Assembly (NCBI RefSeq): GCF_002744245.1
Contig: NZ_NKHG01000083.1
Coordinates: forward strand, 1 to 62,426
DNA from: Bacillus pumilus
GTDB taxonomy: Bacteria > Bacillota > Bacilli > Bacillales > Bacillaceae
Direction: 5' to 3'
DNA: 62,426 bases
In this document: positions 61,315-62,426 of the stretch, one piece after another
Layout: every line of letters begins with the position of its first letter
Position numbering within the stretch: the stretch's first letter is position 1
The notes under the pieces: generated by a model
Seen by the model: only the letters and a program-made list of their open reading frames with translations
Databases searched by the model: none
Told to the model about the DNA's origin: nothing
Translations under genes and position numbers: made by a program

Positions 61315-61611
61315 TCATGACCACTTACAGCGTTTTACCGGGCGGCAGCAAGGGTTCTTGATATCCCTGCCGCAATCGTATTCTTCAACAATATACACAT
61401 TCTCAACAGATTTAGTGACAGGATAGTAGTTTTCAATTCTTTTGATGTTTTTATTAACATTTTTGATATGAGTTGGGTGAATTTTTCTGATTGTTTGTTC
61501 GTTCGTTGTCGTGTTAACAATTTGACGTGTGGGGAAAACAACCGTTTCATCTCCTCCATGTTCCCCCCTGCGAGGCCCAAAGAAAAAATTGTCTAATCGA
61601 TTTCGACTCAT
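61315..61611 (-). CDS. CotD-family spore coat protein
   Basis: 98 residues. The core IHPTHIKNVNKNIKRI with NYYPVTKSVENV is typical of inner-coat CotD-like proteins. The tail has a cysteine-rich end (DCGRDIKNPCCRPVKRC). A GGGGTG-type site precedes the ATG. A sigma-K-type promoter upstream fits late mother-cell expression. Confidence 0.82.
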   Translation of the reverse strand: MSRNRLDNFFFGPRRGEHGGDETVVFPTRQIVNTTTNEQTIRKIHPTHIKNVNKNIKRIENYYPVTKSVENVYIVEEYDCGRDIKNPCCRPVKRCKWS

Positions 61612-61647
61612 CTTAACACCCCTTCAAGTTGTCTCTCATTTACACTC

Positions 61648-61673
61648 TATCGTATGTAAGAAGCAACTTTAGT
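61648..61673 (-). promoter_or_regulatory. Sigma-K-type promoter of the CotD-like gene
   Basis: CATACGATA (RC of 61648-61656) matches CATA---TA, and AC (RC of 61672-61673) lies 15 bp upstream. It is 37 bp before the ATG. Confidence 0.65.
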
Positions 61674-61729
61674 GATTGGATGCTTGTCTATTTTTTAAAA
61701 AATCCACCATCAATCTAGCTTTCTCTTTC

Positions 61730-61758
61730 TTTACAAAAGGGGGATTTTAACATATTAT
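61730..61758 (+). promoter_or_regulatory. Sigma-A promoter of the 105-residue gene
   Basis: TTTACA (61730-61735), 17-bp spacer, TATTAT (61753-61758). Confidence 0.6.
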
Positions 61759-61789
61759 ACAAATGATATCTTGTAAAGGAAGGTCATCA

Positions 61790-62107
61790 ATGAAAACAAT
61801 ACATAAGCTCTTTTTGTTGTTTATACTACTCGCCATCATCGTCATTCTTCCGCTGCTGTCACCTATGATCTTTACAAATTCGACTGAAAGAGGAGCTATT
61901 CGGCAGGCCATTTATCAAGAAGGCTACCCTTATCAAAGCTACTTTGCCATTTTGCAAAAAAAGAACCATGTAGACCCTCAGTATGGCCAGCTTTATGATG
62001 TGTATTGGCAGGCTTGGAAAAGTGAAACAGGGATGACACCTTCCGTTTGCTATTCAAAAAAGGTAGAGGAAAAAGAATATAAGGTCAGCTGCGGAACTGC
62101 TCCATAA
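61790..62107 (+). CDS. Small membrane-anchored or secreted protein, unknown
   Basis: 105 residues. An N-terminal membrane/signal segment (about 6-28) is followed by a small extracytoplasmic domain with two cysteines (Cys about 88 and 101) that could form a disulfide. The domain is rich in Tyr and Gln. AGGAAGG lies before the ATG at 61790. Not recognised. Confidence 0.7.
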   Translation: MKTIHKLFLLFILLAIIVILPLLSPMIFTNSTERGAIRQAIYQEGYPYQSYFAILQKKNHVDPQYGQLYDVYWQAWKSETGMTPSVCYSKKVEEKEYKVSCGTAP

Positions 62108-62142
62108 CCTTTCCACTGATCTTGAAATAAGAGGTGACCTAT

Positions 62143-62355
62143 ATGATCAACACGACACAAACCATCGAACGAAACAAGCTGGACATTGCACTTGAACTCA
62201 CTCAATTGCATTTGAATCAATATGAAACAAATCATCCTGATCAGCTGAGTGAAATTTACGCGAAATATTATGCACTTCTTGAAGTGCTGGATTTGTCCTC
62301 ATATGACCAATTAATTGATTTACTACCAAACGATCTTAAAAATACGCTTGAGTAA
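62143..62355 (+). CDS. Small helical protein, unknown
   Basis: 70 residues (starts MINTTQTIERNKLD), acidic and helical with no membrane segment. GAGGTGA precedes the ATG. It follows the 105-residue gene by 35 bp and is probably cotranscribed. Not recognised. Confidence 0.65.
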   Translation: MINTTQTIERNKLDIALELTQLHLNQYETNHPDQLSEIYAKYYALLEVLDLSSYDQLIDLLPNDLKNTLE

Positions 62356-62356
62356 A

Positions 62357-62382
62357 AAAACATCTATCCCTAGTGGATAGAT
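62357..62382. terminator. Terminator-like hairpin after the last gene
   Basis: AACATCTATCC/GGATAGATGTT stem with a CTAGT loop. The A run on the left makes it best for a minus-strand gene beyond the window; it may act both ways. Confidence 0.7.
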
Positions 62383-62399
62383 GTTAGATTGTTGACAAA

Positions 62400-62426
62400 G
62401 GGCTAAAATGAACTTTATTTTAGCCC
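62400..62426. repeat. Perfect 10-bp inverted repeat at the window end
   Basis: GGGCTAAAAT (62400-62409) and ATTTTAGCCC (62417-62426) with a seven-base spacer. TTGACA lies at 62392-62397, so it may be an operator in a promoter or a terminator cut by the edge. Confidence 0.5.

Noticed and set aside
61335..61580. 81-residue frame overlapping the CotD-like gene
   Set aside because: It is a shadow of the coat gene, which has the CotD core, a ribosome site and a sigma-K-type promoter.

Overview
The window is a chromosomal segment of a spore-forming, competent, low-GC Gram-positive bacterium. Gene order and protein content follow the Bacillus subtilis sigA-to-yqeF region almost gene for gene. A circular bacteriocin precursor very like pumilarin points to the Bacillus pumilus group (B. 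pumilus, B. safensis, B. altitudinis). All comparisons with B. subtilis are from memory; no database search was run.

Bases 1-47,900 are core genome, nearly all on the minus strand. From left to right they hold: the 5' end of cccA; the yqxD-dnaG-sigA operon; ccpN-ppsR; glyQS behind a glycine T-box; recO, yqzL, era, cdd, dgkA, ybeY and pgpH; phoH-yqfD-yqfC; the sigma-W operon yqeZ-floA-yqfB; rpsU-yqeY; the hrcA-grpE-dnaK-dnaJ-prmA-rsmE-mtaB heat-shock operon with a CIRCE operator; hemW, lepA, yqxA, spoIIP and gpr; holA; the comE competence operon; and yqeG-yqeH-aroE-yqeI-nadD-yqeK-rsfS-yqeM. Plus-strand genes here are yqeW, rpsT, yqzM and comER. The genes serve transcription, replication priming, ribosome assembly and maturation, protein folding, DNA uptake and sporulation.

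Bases 47,900-52,700 are a sporulation decision block. It holds sda behind a cluster of DnaA boxes, a small membrane protein with a sigma-K-type promoter, the lipoprotein YqeF, a polysaccharide deacetylase, an orphan Rap regulator, and sigK. No skin-type insertion is present in sigK, but the gene carries a one-base frameshift. A very similar one-base loss breaks pgpH.

Bases 52,700-62,426 are accessory. They hold small orphan genes, decayed gene debris, a Nudix hydrolase, and a two-repeat CRISPR remnant of subtype I-C type with no cas genes nearby. These are followed by pdaC, a compact caspase/CHAT-like protein, a decayed acetyltransferase, and a five-gene circular bacteriocin cluster (precursor, large membrane protein, DUF95 protein, Yip1-like membrane protein, ABC ATPase). 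A CotD-like spore coat gene with a sigma-K-type promoter and two small genes of unknown function close the window. The main points for follow-up are the bacteriocin cluster with no obvious small immunity gene, the CRISPR remnant, the sigK and pgpH frameshifts, and three genes whose best ribosome binding sites point to AUU or AUC codons.
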